Below are positions 17,844 to 26,391 of a DNA stretch of 36,570 nucleotides, piece by piece. The number at the start of each line of letters is the position of its first letter. The stretch's first letter is position 1. The stretch lies in the NCBI GenBank assembly GCA_020848655.1, contig JADLHU010000181.1, forward strand, positions 1-36,570, written 5' to 3'. Source of the stretch: Novosphingobium sp. (lineage in GTDB: Bacteria; Pseudomonadota; Alphaproteobacteria; Sphingomonadales; Sphingomonadaceae). A model generated the notes under the pieces. It was not told the origin of the DNA. It saw only the letters and a list, made by a program, of their open reading frames with translations, and ran no database searches. A program made the position numbers and the translations under genes.

Positions 17844-19183
17844 CAGGCGGCAGCTTCCGCCACGGCGGCGCAGATCGCGGATACGGCGGCTTCCACATCG
17901 CCGGCATCGTCGCCTTCGGCCATCACGCGGATCACCGGCTCGGTGCCGGATGGGCGAATCACCAGCCGTCCCTTGCCGGCAAGCGCGGCTTCGGCATCGG
18001 CGATCACCGCCTTGACGCGATTGTCGTCGAGCGGTTTCCCGCCGCCGAAGCGCACGTTCTTCAGCAGTTGCGGCACGGGATCGAACAGGTGCAGCAATTC
18101 GCTGGCGCGCTTGCCCGAGCGGACCAGCGCCGCCAGCACTTGCAGCGCGGCCACGGTGCCATCCCCGGTGGTGGCGTGATCGAGCAGGATCATGTGGCCC
18201 GATTGCTCTCCGCCGACATTGTAGCCGCCGCTCCGCATCGCTTCGAGTACATGGCGATCGCCCACCTTGGTGCGCACCAGATTCAGCCCGCGCCCCTGGA
18301 GAAAGCGTTCAAGCCCCAGGTTCGACATCACCGTGGCGACCACGCCGCCGCCGGCCAGCCGGCCCTGGTCGGCCCACTGGCTGCCGATCAGCGCCATCAA
18401 CTGATCGCCGTCCACGATCTGGCCCTGTTCATCGACGACGATCAGCCGGTCGGCATCGCCATCGAGCGCGATGCCGATGTCCGCGCCCGATGCCACCACC
18501 GTTTCCTGGACGAGATCGAGATGCGTCGATCCCACCTTGTCGTTGATGTTCTTGCCGTTGGGCGAAACGCCCACCGCCACGATTTCCGCGCCCAGTTCCC
18601 AGAAGGCCGACGGGGCGACCTGGTAGGCGGCGCCATTGGCGCAATCGACCACGATCTTCAGCCCGTCGAGCCGGATCGAATCGGGCAGCGAGCTTTTCAC
18701 CGCGTGGATATAGCGGCCGCGCGCATCGTCGATGCGGCGGGCGCGGCCGATGTCGGCCGAAGGGGCCAGCGGCAGTTCCTCGCCCAGCATCGCCTCGATC
18801 GCCAGTTCGTCCTCGTCGGACAGCTTGAAGCCGTCCGGGCCGAACAGCTTGATGCCGTTGTCCTCATAAGGGTTGTGGCTGGCCGAGATCATCACGCCCA
18901 CGTCGGCGCGCATTTCGCGCGTCAGCAGCGCCACCGCCGGGGTCGGCATCGGGCCAAGCAGGATCACGTCCATGCCCACGCTGGTGAAACCGGCCACCAT
19001 CGCGCTTTCCAGCATATAGCCGGACAGGCGCGTGTCCTTGCCGATGACCACGCGGTGCCGGTGATCTCCGCGCAGGAATCGCCTGCCCGCCGCCTGGCCC
19101 ACTTTCATCGCCACGGCGGCGGTCATCACCCCCGCGTTGGTTTTTCCCCGAATGCCGTCGGTGCCGAAATATGACTTGCCCAT
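17843..19183 (-). CDS. glmM: Phosphoglucosamine mutase
   Basis: GlmM interconverts glucosamine 6- and 1-phosphate, supplying UDP-GlcNAc for peptidoglycan and LPS. The 446 residues fit the family. The phosphoserine is S102 in [13 protein letters not shown], the metal-binding loop is DGDADR (about 240), the sugar loop is GGEQSGH, and the phosphate loop [12 protein letters not shown] is near the C-terminus. [13 protein letters not shown] was chosen as the standard start; the frame is open 30 codons upstream, without family support. It heads the glmM-DUF1272-thiD unit. The 193-base gap ahead of it (19184-19376) includes a GC-rich hairpin (19343-19360) that lies past the lptA stop. Confidence 0.97.
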   Translation of the reverse strand: MGKSYFGTDGIRGKTNAGVMTAAVAMKVGQAAGRRFLRGDHRHRVVIGKDTRLSGYMLESAMVAGFTSVGMDVILLGPMPTPAVALLTREMRADVGVMISASHNPYEDNGIKLFGPDGFKLSDEDELAIEAMLGEELPLAPSADIGRARRIDDARGRYIHAVKSSLPDSIRLDGLKIVVDCANGAAYQVAPSAFWELGAEIVAVGVSPNGKNINDKVGSTHLDLVQETVVASGADIGIALDGDADRLIVVDEQGQIVDGDQLMALIGSQWADQGRLAGGGVVATVMSNLGLERFLQGRGLNLVRTKVGDRHVLEAMRSGGYNVGGEQSGHMILLDHATTGDGTVAALQVLAALVRSGKRASELLHLFDPVPQLLKNVRFGGGKPLDDNRVKAVIADAEAALAGKGRLVIRPSGTEPVIRVMAEGDDAGDVEAAVSAICAAVAEAAA

Positions 19184-19376
19184 GCGCGGACCATTAACCC
19201 TGATTTCCTGACAAATTGCTATGATATGGCGCGCGGGCAATGTCACGCGGACAAACGATGACATCTTCGTCATGCGGGGTGGCGGCAGGGGGCAACGCCC
19301 ATGACGGACCCGGTTGCGAAGCCCGGCGCTGACGAAGTCCCTGGGGCGTGCGGGCGCCCCGCTGGCGTCCTGCCCC

Positions 19377-19952
19377 TTAGTTCTTCTTCGGCACCGAGAA
19401 CGTGCCCGAAACGCGCCCGCCGCCCGAACCGCCGCCCAGCGCGGGGGAGCCGCCGCCGGCGCGCCCGTCGACGCTGGAAATGCCGGTGTTGAGGTCCATC
19501 ACCAGGCGCCCGCCGTTCAGCGTATCGCCGCCGCGCCGCAGCGCGACATCGCCGACCAGCGTGATGATGCGCCGGTCGAAATCGTAGATGCCGACATTGC
19601 CCTGCGCGCTTTCGGTGCCGCGCGTGACGTGGACCCCGCCGGTCGCGTCGATGCGGCGGATCTTGAGATCGCCGTCGTTGGTATAGGCCACCGTGGTGCG
19701 CGCGGCGCGCAGCCGCAGTTCGGCCTGGACGATATCGACATTGCCCGAAAGCACGACGCGCTTCTGCTTGTCCTGCAATTCGATGCGATCGGCCGAATAA
19801 CTGACCGGCGCATCGCTGTTGTGCCCGGCGATGCCTTGCGCGGCGAGGTGCTGGACGCCCAGGATCAGGGCGCCGCCGGCCGCGAAAGCCACGCCCGCGA
19901 TGCGGATGGGCCGGGAGACCGGGAGCCGGCGGGCGAAAGAACGAAGCGTCAT
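19377..19952 (-). CDS. lptA: LPS transport periplasmic protein LptA
   Basis: LptA forms the periplasmic bridge that carries LPS from the inner-membrane LptBFGC complex to LptD. The 191 residues open with a basic stretch and a hydrophobic signal ([18 protein letters not shown], cleaved near LAAQG), followed by the OstA/LptA beta-jellyroll: [44 protein letters not shown] and [16 protein letters not shown]. The tail after residue 165 is Gly/Ser-rich and flexible. The start is inside the stop of lptC (ATGA). lptB is not downstream; a GC-rich hairpin at 19343-19360 without a T-run may end the transcript. Confidence 0.92.
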   Translation of the reverse strand: MTLRSFARRLPVSRPIRIAGVAFAAGGALILGVQHLAAQGIAGHNSDAPVSYSADRIELQDKQKRVVLSGNVDIVQAELRLRAARTTVAYTNDGDLKIRRIDATGGVHVTRGTESAQGNVGIYDFDRRIITLVGDVALRRGGDTLNGGRLVMDLNTGISSVDGRAGGGSPALGGGSGGGRVSGTFSVPKKN

Positions 19953-20596
19953 TGCGGCATCCTGATCTTGCCGGGCGTCATCAGCAGCCGGGCGTTTCCT
20001 TCAAGCGTCACGGTCCTTTCCCCAAGGTCCGCGCTTATCGTGTTGGCCGAGAAAGTGCCAGTCGGAACCGCGCCCTGCACCCCGCCCGATCCCACCACCT
20101 GGCGGGTCTTGAGATTGATGGCGACGCCGTTCGTGGTCATGCGATAGCCATCCGCCGCGGTGACGTTGACCGGGCCGGGCACGTCGACCTGGCCGGTGTT
20201 GAAATTGTAGGCGCCGCTGCCGGCGGTGATGCGCGCCGGTCCTTCGGTCAATTGCAGGGTGCCGACCAGATCGCGCATGTCCACCACCGGCCGCGCCGGG
20301 GATACCTGCACCGCGCTGCCCGCCGTCAGCGAGAACAGCCGGCCCTCGTTGTCCTGCCCGCGATACATCGCCTTGTCGACGCGGATACGCTCGGACGTGA
20401 TCGCCACCCGGTTGCGATCGAGCAGGAAGCTGATTTCCCCGCGCGGCGAAAGCGGCGCCAGGATCATCACGGCCGCGATCAGCCCGATCGCCGCCGGCAT
20501 CGCGCGGGAGAGGAAGCGGATCAGCCGATCGTGAAATCCCCCCGGCGCGGCGAAGTGGCGCCGCCGGTCACGGATGATGTCGGCTGCGGCAGTCAT
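19949..20596 (-). CDS. lptC: LPS export ABC transporter periplasmic protein LptC
   Basis: A 215-residue bitopic inner-membrane protein. A single membrane helix (about residues 33-50, AMPAAIGLIAAVMILAPL) is followed by a periplasmic LptC jellyroll with repeated strands (ITSERIRVDKAMYRGQDNEG, LTEGPARITAGSGAYNFNTG, MTTNGVAINLKTRQVVGSGG). LptC receives LPS from LptBFG and passes it to LptA. The gene lies between nrnC (24 bases upstream) and lptA (ATGA overlap). The order nrnC-lptC-lptA on one strand is consistent with a shared transcript. Confidence 0.92.
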   Translation of the reverse strand: MTAAADIIRDRRRHFAAPGGFHDRLIRFLSRAMPAAIGLIAAVMILAPLSPRGEISFLLDRNRVAITSERIRVDKAMYRGQDNEGRLFSLTAGSAVQVSPARPVVDMRDLVGTLQLTEGPARITAGSGAYNFNTGQVDVPGPVNVTAADGYRMTTNGVAINLKTRQVVGSGGVQGAVPTGTFSANTISADLGERTVTLEGNARLLMTPGKIRMPQ

Positions 20597-20620
20597 TGTG
20601 GGGCCGTCATTCTGGAATGG

Positions 20621-21238
20621 TCATTCGTGGCTGAAGATGTCGCGCTCGGCCCAGCCGGCAAGGTCCAGCTTCGCGCGCGCGGGCAGGAAATCGAAGCAGG
20701 CCTGCGCGATTTCGCTGCGGTGTTCACGCGCCAGCCGTTCCACCAGGATGGCGTGCATGGCGTGCAGGTGGCGCACGTCGGACGCGGCATATTCCATTTG
20801 CGCGTCCGACAGGATGGGGCCGCCCCAGTCGCTCGATTGCTGCTGCTTGGAGATTTCCTTGCCCAGCAGTTCGCGCACCAGATCCTTCAGACCGTGGCGA
20901 TCGGTGTAGGTGCGCACCAGCTTGCTGGCGATCTTGGTGCAGAACACGGGCGCGGCCATCACGCCAAGGTAGTGCTGAACCGCCGCCAGGTCGAAGCGGG
21001 CGAAGTGATAGAGCTTGATCCGCGCGGGGTCCGCCAGCACCGCCTTCAGGTTCGGCGCGGCATAGCTGCTGCCGGGGCTGAAGCGCACCAGATGTTCGTC
21101 GCCGCCGCCGTCCGAGATCTGGACCAGGCACAACCGGTCACGCGGGGTGACAAGACCCATGGTTTCGGTATCGACCGCAACGGGACCGGGGGCGAGCACG
21201 CCGGCGGGGAGATCTTCTTCGTGGAGATGGACAGCCAT
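20621..21238 (-). CDS. nrnC: NrnC-type 3'-5' exonuclease (nano-RNase, RNase D-like)
   Basis: A 205-residue DEDDy exonuclease. Exo I is VAVDTETMGL (D23, E25), Exo II is YHFARFDLAAV, and Exo III is EYAASDVRHLHAM. There is no HRDC domain, and the length and the block CTKIASKLVRTYTDRHGLKDL with EISKQQQSSDWG match NrnC as described in Bartonella rather than full RNase D. NrnC degrades dinucleotides at the end of RNA turnover in alphaproteobacteria, which generally lack Orn. It is likely the first gene of an nrnC-lptC-lptA transcript and diverges from ung. Confidence 0.93.
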   Translation of the reverse strand: MAVHLHEEDLPAGVLAPGPVAVDTETMGLVTPRDRLCLVQISDGGGDEHLVRFSPGSSYAAPNLKAVLADPARIKLYHFARFDLAAVQHYLGVMAAPVFCTKIASKLVRTYTDRHGLKDLVRELLGKEISKQQQSSDWGGPILSDAQMEYAASDVRHLHAMHAILVERLAREHRSEIAQACFDFLPARAKLDLAGWAERDIFSHE

Positions 21239-21296
21239 AGGGCAAGCGGCTTAGGCCCATCCGCGTCTGAGGAAAAGGGGGTTGCGGAAAAGGACG

Positions 21297-21980
21297 ATGG
21301 CGGCAGACGCGGTTCCCGATAGCTGGCGCGATGCGTTGGCGCCCTTGCTGGCCACGCCGCAGGCAAGGAAGCTGGGCGGTTTCCTGAGCGCCGAGGAAGC
21401 GGCGGGCAAGCGTATCTATCCGCCGCGCGGCTCGCGACTGCGCGCGCTGGAGCTGACCCCGCTCGACCGGGTGAAAGTGGTGATCCTGGGGCAGGACCCC
21501 TATCACGGCGCGGGACAGGCGCACGGGCTTTCGTTTTCGGTGCCCGAAGGCGTGAAAGTGCCGCCGTCGCTGCTCAACATCTACAAGGAGATCGAAAGCG
21601 ATCTCGGCATCCCGCGCGCCGCGCATGGCAACCTGGAAAACTGGGCGCGCCAGGGCGTGCTCTTGCTCAACAACGCGCTGACGGTGGAGGAAGGGCGCGC
21701 CGGATCGCACCAGAACCTGGGCTGGGAAGCGATCACCGATGCCGCCGTGGCCGCCGTCGCCGCGCGCGCGGAGCCGACGGTGTTCCTGCTGTGGGGCAGC
21801 CACGCGCGCAACAAGGCGGCGCGCGTGCCGGATTTGCGCAATGGCCGCCACCTCGTGCTCACCGCGCCGCACCCCAGCCCGCTGTCGGCGCATTCGGGGT
21901 TCCTCGGCTGCCGCCACTTCAGCAAGGCCAACGCCTTTCTGGACGCGAACGGGCGCGGGGCGATCGACTGGCGGGTTTGA
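21297..21980 (+). CDS. ung: Uracil-DNA glycosylase
   Basis: Ung removes uracil from DNA as the first step of base-excision repair. The 227 residues have the family 1 motifs: GQDPYHG with the water-activating Asp (65-71, D67), LLLNNALTVEE, and HPSPLS with the catalytic His near residue 190, followed by GFLGCRHFSKAN. The ATG was chosen over an in-frame TTG five codons upstream because MAADAVPDSW matches the usual N-terminus and AAGGA lies just ahead, though unusually close. Divergent from nrnC with a 58-base gap. Confidence 0.95.
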   Translation: MAADAVPDSWRDALAPLLATPQARKLGGFLSAEEAAGKRIYPPRGSRLRALELTPLDRVKVVILGQDPYHGAGQAHGLSFSVPEGVKVPPSLLNIYKEIESDLGIPRAAHGNLENWARQGVLLLNNALTVEEGRAGSHQNLGWEAITDAAVAAVAARAEPTVFLLWGSHARNKAARVPDLRNGRHLVLTAPHPSPLSAHSGFLGCRHFSKANAFLDANGRGAIDWRV

Positions 21981-22009
21981 AAGGTAGGTTGATCGCAATG
22001 GATCATTTC

Positions 22010-22033
22010 ATTCGGGACAAAGAGTTCCCGAAT
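22010..22033. repeat. 8-bp inverted repeat between ung and the small low-GC gene
   Basis: ATTCGGGA (22010-22017) and TCCCGAAT (22026-22033) flank an 8-base loop, directly between the two convergent stop codons. There is no T-run on either strand, so a terminator role is weak. Confidence 0.45.
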
Positions 22034-22258
22034 TCAACCGGTTCGCTTTGAGATCATTCCGAAATAGAGAAGTGCGGCTTCGATTGCTGCCCGTTTTGAG
22101 GCCGGGCACGGATGTTCCCTGATTTCAGGATGGATGCGGTTAGGAGCCTGTGAGCGGGTTAAGCCATTCTCGGCTTTTAAATCTGCAATCCAACATGGCT
22201 TTGGAACAAAGCCATGGGTCTGTTTAACACGCTCTTGAATCTTGGGATATGTGGTCAT
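22034..22258 (-). CDS. Small conserved-looking protein, 74 aa, in lower-GC DNA
   Basis: The ATG has the best ribosome binding site of the window's small genes (GGAGG six bases ahead). The product, MTTYPKIQERVKQTHGFVPK..CWIADLKAENGL, resembles a family of about 70 residues I recall in alphaproteobacteria (GFVPKTCWIA and HPCPxxKRxAIexAL..FGM), whose function is not settled. It has no signal or membrane segment. The bases from about 21985 to 22345 are clearly lower in GC than the flanks, so this gene may have arrived by transfer. A perfect 10-bp hairpin (22194-22216, loop 3) lies within the coding region at GFVPKPC. It stands alone on the minus strand. Confidence 0.75.
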   Translation of the reverse strand: MTTYPKIQERVKQTHGFVPKPCWIADLKAENGLTRSQAPNRIHPEIREHPCPASKRAAIEAALLYFGMISKRTG

Positions 22259-22344
22259 GGTTACCTCCGAATCGTCGAGGCATTTCCACTACGCAAAATT
22301 TATCTGAGTATTCTAGTTTCAATCAGCGATCCTCAGAAAAAACA

Positions 22345-22782
22345 TTACCGCCGCCGCAGCGTGTAGATCATGTTGTCGAGTGCGAACAGGGCGGTGGCAG
22401 GATCGGTGAAGTGGAAATCGATCGCGCCTTCGCAGCCGGTTTCCAGCGTGACGATGCTGGCCGAAAAGCCCAGCGCGCGGGCCTGTTCGGCGGGCGCGGT
22501 CAGCCCGCCCTGGAACAGGTAATCCGGCCCCACGACGCGGCGTTCGTATTTCGGGCCACGGCAGGCCAGCGGGGCGGGACCGTCGATCCGCGCCTTGCGG
22601 TAGACCACGGTGCGGCCGACGAGGTGCCAGATATCGCTGGCGTGGCGCACATGGTCGCCCTTGCCCACCCAGGGCGCGGGCTGCGCCCCGGTGATCCGCC
22701 AGGTGCCCAGCCATGGCTGATCGCCGGCGCGGGCGGGCGCCGCGGCAAGCGCGGCGAGGAGGGCGGCGGCCAGGTGCTTCAT
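22345..22782 (-). CDS. Exported protein of unknown function, 145 aa
   Basis: I do not recognise a named family. MKHLAAALLAALAAAPARAGDQ is a textbook signal peptide cleaved after ARA, leaving about 124 mature residues in the periplasm. The mature protein starts WLGTWRITGAQPAPW and has two Cys (LACRGP and TGCEGA) that may form a disulfide, plus a C-terminal FALDNMIYTLRRR. The small beta-rich look recalls periplasmic inhibitors or lipocalin-like folds, but that is only an impression. The frame extends 33 codons upstream but without the signal at its head. It is divergent from rplJ across a 342-base gap that holds the rplJ leader. Confidence 0.75.
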   Translation of the reverse strand: MKHLAAALLAALAAAPARAGDQPWLGTWRITGAQPAPWVGKGDHVRHASDIWHLVGRTVVYRKARIDGPAPLACRGPKYERRVVGPDYLFQGGLTAPAEQARALGFSASIVTLETGCEGAIDFHFTDPATALFALDNMIYTLRRR

Positions 22783-22888
22783 CCGCCCGTCATCGCGCAG
22801 GACCGGGCCGCGCGCAAGGCCCGCCCCGCTTGACTTTGCGCGTCCCTTGCGCCAAGGGCCGCAGCCGACCGGTGTTCGCATCGGTCAT

Positions 22889-23019
22889 CCGTCCGAGACA
22901 GTCGGTGCCAGGCCAAGAGCAATCGAGGCCCAGCTTAATTTCCGGCCTAGACGGGGAAAAGAGAATTCCCGGGTCCGCGCTCCTTTTGGATGCGGTGCCA
23001 ATTCTGCGCTTCGGCGCAG
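22889..23019 (+). promoter_or_regulatory. Putative L10-type leader RNA of rplJL
   Basis: The gap 22783-23124 holds a structured leader. CCGTC (22889-22893) pairs with GACGG (22950-22954), enclosing GGCC pairs and the single-stranded CTTAAT and CCTAGA, which recall r-protein L10 binding leaders of alphaproteobacteria. It is followed by GGGAA/TTCCC (22954-22970) and a perfect CTGCGC-TTCG-GCGCAG hairpin (23004-23019). A TTGACT at 22830-22835 may be the -35; the -10 is unclear. Autogenous control by the L10-L7/L12 complex is known in several bacteria; here it is inference. Confidence 0.5.
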
Positions 23020-23124
23020 GCTCCTTCCCCCCTCAACGGACTCGCCCGTGTCGATATTTCGGCATGGACATACGTAGCCGGCCGTGGGGGCGTGCCCTTG
23101 CGGTCATTTGTGAAGGAGTAAGGC

Positions 23125-23640
23125 ATGGATCGTTCGCAGAAAGCCGATTCGGTCGCCCAGCTCAACGCGGTCTTCAACGAGGTCGGCGTGGTGGTCATCA
23201 CCCGCAACCTCGGCTTGTCGGTGGCTCAGTCCACCGTCTTGCGCGGGAAGGTCCGTGACGCGGGCGCGACTTACAAGGTGGCGAAGAACCGTCTTGCCAA
23301 GCTGGCCATCCAGGACACGAACTACGAAGGCATCGGTGAATTCCTCACCGGGCCGACGGCAATCGCGACTTCGGTCGATCCGGTTGCCGCGGCCAAGGCC
23401 ATCGTGGATTTCGCGAAGACGACCGACAAGATCGAGATCGTCGGCGGTGCGATGGGTGCGCTGGTTCTGAACGCGGAAGGGGTCAAGGCGCTCGCCTCGA
23501 TGCCGTCGCTCGACGAACTGCGCGCCAAGCTCATCGGGCTTGTCCAGGCACCGGCCACGAAGATCGCGCAGCTCAGCACCGCCCCGGCGGCAAAGCTGGC
23601 TCGTGTCTTCGGCGCCTATGCCGCCAAGGATGCCGCGTAA
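23125..23640 (+). CDS. rplJ: 50S ribosomal protein L10
   Basis: L10 anchors the L7/L12 dimers to 23S rRNA, forming the ribosomal stalk that recruits translation factors. The 171 residues match the family: [21 protein letters not shown] at the N-terminus (RNA-binding domain to about residue 130, with [11 protein letters not shown]), then a C-terminal helix (about 140-171) on which L7/L12 dimers dock. GAAGGAG lies just before the ATG. rplK and rplA are not upstream in this window, and the leader before the gene suggests its own regulation. rplL follows after 72 bases. Confidence 0.98.
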   Translation: MDRSQKADSVAQLNAVFNEVGVVVITRNLGLSVAQSTVLRGKVRDAGATYKVAKNRLAKLAIQDTNYEGIGEFLTGPTAIATSVDPVAAAKAIVDFAKTTDKIEIVGGAMGALVLNAEGVKALASMPSLDELRAKLIGLVQAPATKIAQLSTAPAAKLARVFGAYAAKDAA

Positions 23641-23712
23641 GCAGGTTCGAAACGATTTACCGGGACAGCGTCGTTCGGACCTGCCCGGCCACAACATCAG
23701 GAGTAAAGCATC

Positions 23713-24090
23713 ATGGCCGATATCGCCAAGCTGGTTGAAGAACTGTCGCAGCTCACCGTCCTCGAGGCGGCTGACCTTGCCAAGGCCCTCGAAGAAGCGT
23801 GGGGCGTTTCCGCTGCCGCCGCTGTTGCCGTGGCCGCCCCCGCCGGTGGTGGCGACGCCGCTGCCGCCGTTGAAGAAAAGACCGAATTCGACGTCATCCT
23901 GACGGGCGACGGCGGCAAGAAGATCCAGGTCATCAAGGAGGTCCGCGCGATCACCAACCTGGGTCTGACCGAAGCCAAGGCGCTGGTCGAAGGCGCTCCG
24001 AAGGCGGTCAAGGAAGGCGTGTCGAAGGCCGAAGCCGAAGACATCAAGAAGAAGATCGAGGAAGCCGGCGGCACCGTCGAGCTCAAGTAA
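23713..24090 (+). CDS. rplL: 50S ribosomal protein L7/L12
   Basis: The 125 residues have the three expected parts: an N-terminal dimerisation helix pair ([24 protein letters not shown]), an Ala/Gly/Pro hinge (about 35-52, [18 protein letters not shown]), and the factor-binding C-terminal domain ([21 protein letters not shown] to GGTVELK). GGAG is well placed before the ATG. A strong terminator follows 31 bases after the stop, so rpoB is not read through here, unlike the usual rplJL-rpoBC operon. Confidence 0.99.
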   Translation: MADIAKLVEELSQLTVLEAADLAKALEEAWGVSAAAAVAVAAPAGGGDAAAAVEEKTEFDVILTGDGGKKIQVIKEVRAITNLGLTEAKALVEGAPKAVKEGVSKAEAEDIKKKIEEAGGTVELK

Positions 24091-24121
24091 TCGATCCTTC
24101 GGATTCTTTCCGAATTTAGGG

Positions 24122-24155
24122 AAGGGCGGCGCGAGCGATCGCGCCGCCCTTTCCG
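24122..24155 (+). terminator. Terminator after rplL
   Basis: A perfect 13-bp stem (AAGGGCGGCGCGA and complement, 24122-24151) closes a GCGA tetraloop, followed by a short T-rich tail (TTCCGTTT). Same loop as the rpoC terminator. Confidence 0.85.
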
Positions 24156-24202
24156 TTTGGCCGCCGCGCGCACATATCGGTGCCGAAAAAGGAACCTCCG
24201 CG

Positions 24203-25597
24203 ATGGCCGATACCCGCATCGAAACCGATACCATGGGCGAAATCGCCGTCCCGGCCGACCGGCTGTGGGGCGCGCAGACGCAGCGATCGCTGGAGAACTT
24301 CCGCATCGGCGGTGAGCGCATGCCGCTGCCGGTCATCCACGCGCTGGCGCAGGTCAAGCGTGCGGCGGCGCGGGTCAATCACCGGCTGGGCCTGATCGAT
24401 GGGCGGCTGGCCGATGCCATCGTCGCGGCGGCGGACGAAGTGATCGCGGGCGCGCTCGACGATCATTTCCCGCTGGTCGTCTGGCAGACCGGATCGGGCA
24501 CGCAGACCAACATGAACGTCAACGAAGTGATCGCCAACCGCGCCAACGTGATGCTGGGGGGCGAACCCGGCGCGAAAAGCCCGGTCCACCCGAACGATCA
24601 CGTCAACCTCTCGCAATCGTCGAACGACGCGGTGCCCAGCGCGATCCATATCGCCGCCACGATCGAGATCGAGCGCGCGCTGCTGCCGGCGCTGCGCGGC
24701 CTGCATGGCGCGCTCGATGCCCGGGCGCGCGACTGGGCGGGGATCGTCAAGATCGGCCGCACGCACACGCAGGACGCCACGCCGCTGACGCTGGGGCAGG
24801 AGTTTTCGGGCTATGCCGCGCAGGTTTTCCATGGCGCCGGGCGGATCGAGGCGACGCTGGGCGATGTCCGCGCGCTGGCGCAGGGCGGCACGGCGGTCGG
24901 CACCGGGCTGAACGCGCCGGCGGGTTTCGCGGAAGCGATCGCGGCGGACATCGCGGCCCAGACGGGCCTTGCCTTCACCACCGCGCCCAACAAGTTCGAG
25001 GCGCTGGCCTGCGAAGACGCGCTGGTGTTCTGCCACGGCGCGCTGAACGCTTTGGCGGCGGGGCTGTACAAGATCGCCAGCGACATCCGCCTGCTTGGCT
25101 CCGGCCCGCGCTCCGGCCTTGGCGAACTGGCCCTGCCGGAAAACGAGCCGGGGTCCTCGATCATGCCGGGCAAGGTCAATCCCACGCAGTGCGAAGCGAT
25201 GACGCAAGTCTGCGCGCAAGTGTTCGGCAATCACGCGGCGCTGACCTTCGCGGGCAGCCAGGGCCAGTTCGAACTCAATGTCTATCGCCCGGTGATCGCG
25301 TACAACCTGCTGCAATCGATCCGCCTGCTGGCCGATGCGGCGGACAGTTTCCGCGTTCATCTGGTGGAAGGCCTGGCCCCGCGCGCGGACAATATCCGCG
25401 CCGGGGTGGACCGATCGCTGATGCTGGTCACGGCGCTGGCCCCGCGGATCGGCTATGACCGCGCCGCCGCCATCGCCAAGGCCGCGCACAAATCCGGCCA
25501 GACGCTGCGCGAGGCGGCGCTGGCCAGCGGTTTCGTGACGGCGGCCGATTACGATGCGCTGGTACGGCCCGAAGCCATGCTCGGGCCTGGCGGGTAA
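24203..25597 (+). CDS. fumC: Fumarate hydratase, class II
   Basis: FumC interconverts fumarate and malate in the TCA cycle; it is the oxygen-stable tetrameric form without an iron-sulfur cluster. The 464 residues match the family. Landmarks: [19 protein letters not shown] (about 95-113), the SSNDAVPSA block (about 138-146), the HTQDATPL motif, and the superfamily signature [16 protein letters not shown] (about 316-331) in the mobile loop with the catalytic Ser. AAAGGAAC lies before the ATG. The stop is one base from the end of the convergent manganese exporter gene. Confidence 0.97.
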   Translation: MADTRIETDTMGEIAVPADRLWGAQTQRSLENFRIGGERMPLPVIHALAQVKRAAARVNHRLGLIDGRLADAIVAAADEVIAGALDDHFPLVVWQTGSGTQTNMNVNEVIANRANVMLGGEPGAKSPVHPNDHVNLSQSSNDAVPSAIHIAATIEIERALLPALRGLHGALDARARDWAGIVKIGRTHTQDATPLTLGQEFSGYAAQVFHGAGRIEATLGDVRALAQGGTAVGTGLNAPAGFAEAIAADIAAQTGLAFTTAPNKFEALACEDALVFCHGALNALAAGLYKIASDIRLLGSGPRSGLGELALPENEPGSSIMPGKVNPTQCEAMTQVCAQVFGNHAALTFAGSQGQFELNVYRPVIAYNLLQSIRLLADAADSFRVHLVEGLAPRADNIRAGVDRSLMLVTALAPRIGYDRAAAIAKAAHKSGQTLREAALASGFVTAADYDALVRPEAMLGPGG

Positions 25598-25598
25598 G

Positions 25599-26168
25599 CT
25601 ACAGCCAGCCGGCGGTCTGGGCCAGCAGCCACAGCCCGATCGCCAGGAACAGCAGTGCGGCCACGGTGCGCACCACAGCCATGGGCACGCGCTTGATCAG
25701 TTCGTTGCCCAGGAAGATCGCCGGCACGTTGGCGATCATCATGCCCAGCGTGGTGCCGGCGGTGACCATGAAGACATTCTCGAACCGCGCGCCCAGCGCC
25801 ACGGTGGCGATCTGCGTCTTGTCGCCCATCTCGACCAGGAAGAAGGCGACCAGCGTGGTCAGGAACGCGCCAAAACGGGCGGGCCTGGCTTCGTCTTCGT
25901 CGAACTTGTCGGGGATCAGCGTCCAGGCGGCCATCGCGATGAACGATGCGGCGATGGCATAGCGGAACCACTGGCCATCGAGCAGCATCGCCGTGCGTTC
26001 GCCCACCAGCGCTGCGAGGAAGTGATTGGCCAGCGTGGCGAAAAGGATGCCCAGGATGATCGGCACGGGCCGCTTGAACCGCGTGGCCAGCACGATCGCC
26101 AGCAATTGGGTCTTGTCGCCGATTTCGGCCAGGGCGACCACGGCCATCGACGTCAGCAGGGCTTCCAT
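25599..26168 (-). CDS. TMEM165/GDT1 (UPF0016) family manganese exporter, MneA-like
   Basis: A 189-residue inner-membrane protein of the UPF0016/GDT1 family, with two related halves of three helices each. Both signature motifs are present: AEIGDKTQLLAI (E15) and VEMGDKTQIATV (E113). Their acidic residues form the cation path. Bacterial members studied so far export Mn2+. A yybP-ykoY riboswitch lies directly upstream, which supports Mn2+ as the substrate here. The start MEALLTSM follows GGAG in the riboswitch's expression region; the open frame continues upstream through the riboswitch itself, which is not coding. Confidence 0.9.
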   Translation of the reverse strand: MEALLTSMAVVALAEIGDKTQLLAIVLATRFKRPVPIILGILFATLANHFLAALVGERTAMLLDGQWFRYAIAASFIAMAAWTLIPDKFDEDEARPARFGAFLTTLVAFFLVEMGDKTQIATVALGARFENVFMVTAGTTLGMMIANVPAIFLGNELIKRVPMAVVRTVAALLFLAIGLWLLAQTAGWL

Positions 26169-26239
26169 ATTAAGTCTCCGGGGCCAGGCGCAAGACAAGC
26201 AACGGCATCGCGCATCCCGCCCGGCCGAGCGGAGGCGCA

Positions 26240-26346
26240 ATGCCATTGGTCTCGCCCGAACGGTGATCCGTTCCTTTCGCACCATGGCCGCTAAGCCAAG
26301 TATGTTGACGCGAAAGCCCGCCCGAAGGCGGCTGGCTACTCCCCAG
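26240..26346 (-). promoter_or_regulatory. yybP-ykoY (manganese) riboswitch
   Basis: Reading the minus strand, all the hallmarks of the class occur in order: GGGGAGTAGCC (L1), a short paired arm with a TTCG loop (CCGCCTTCGGGCGG), GTCAACATACTTGGC (L3 side), further pairing through GCGAAAGGAACGG, and the closing GCGAGACCAATGGC. This class binds Mn2+ at the L1-L3 contact and turns on export genes. No U-tract terminator follows; a CTCCG (26231-26235 on the minus strand) could pair with the CGGAG that precedes the exporter start, suggesting control of translation. A weak TTTCCA and TATCGG pair just upstream (about 26352-26386) could be the promoter. Confidence 0.85.
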
Positions 26347-26391
26347 ATGACGGGACGCCGATAGCCGCGAACGCGCGAAATGGAAAGACGA

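Noticed and set aside
21282..21296. TTG start for ung
   Set aside because: The ATG five codons later fits the family N-terminus better.
22010..22033. Bidirectional terminator between ung and the small gene
   Set aside because: The hairpin has no T-run on either strand; kept only as an inverted repeat.
24116..25489. 457-aa minus-strand frame opposite fumC
   Set aside because: Antisense shadow, including the rplL terminator in its coding region.
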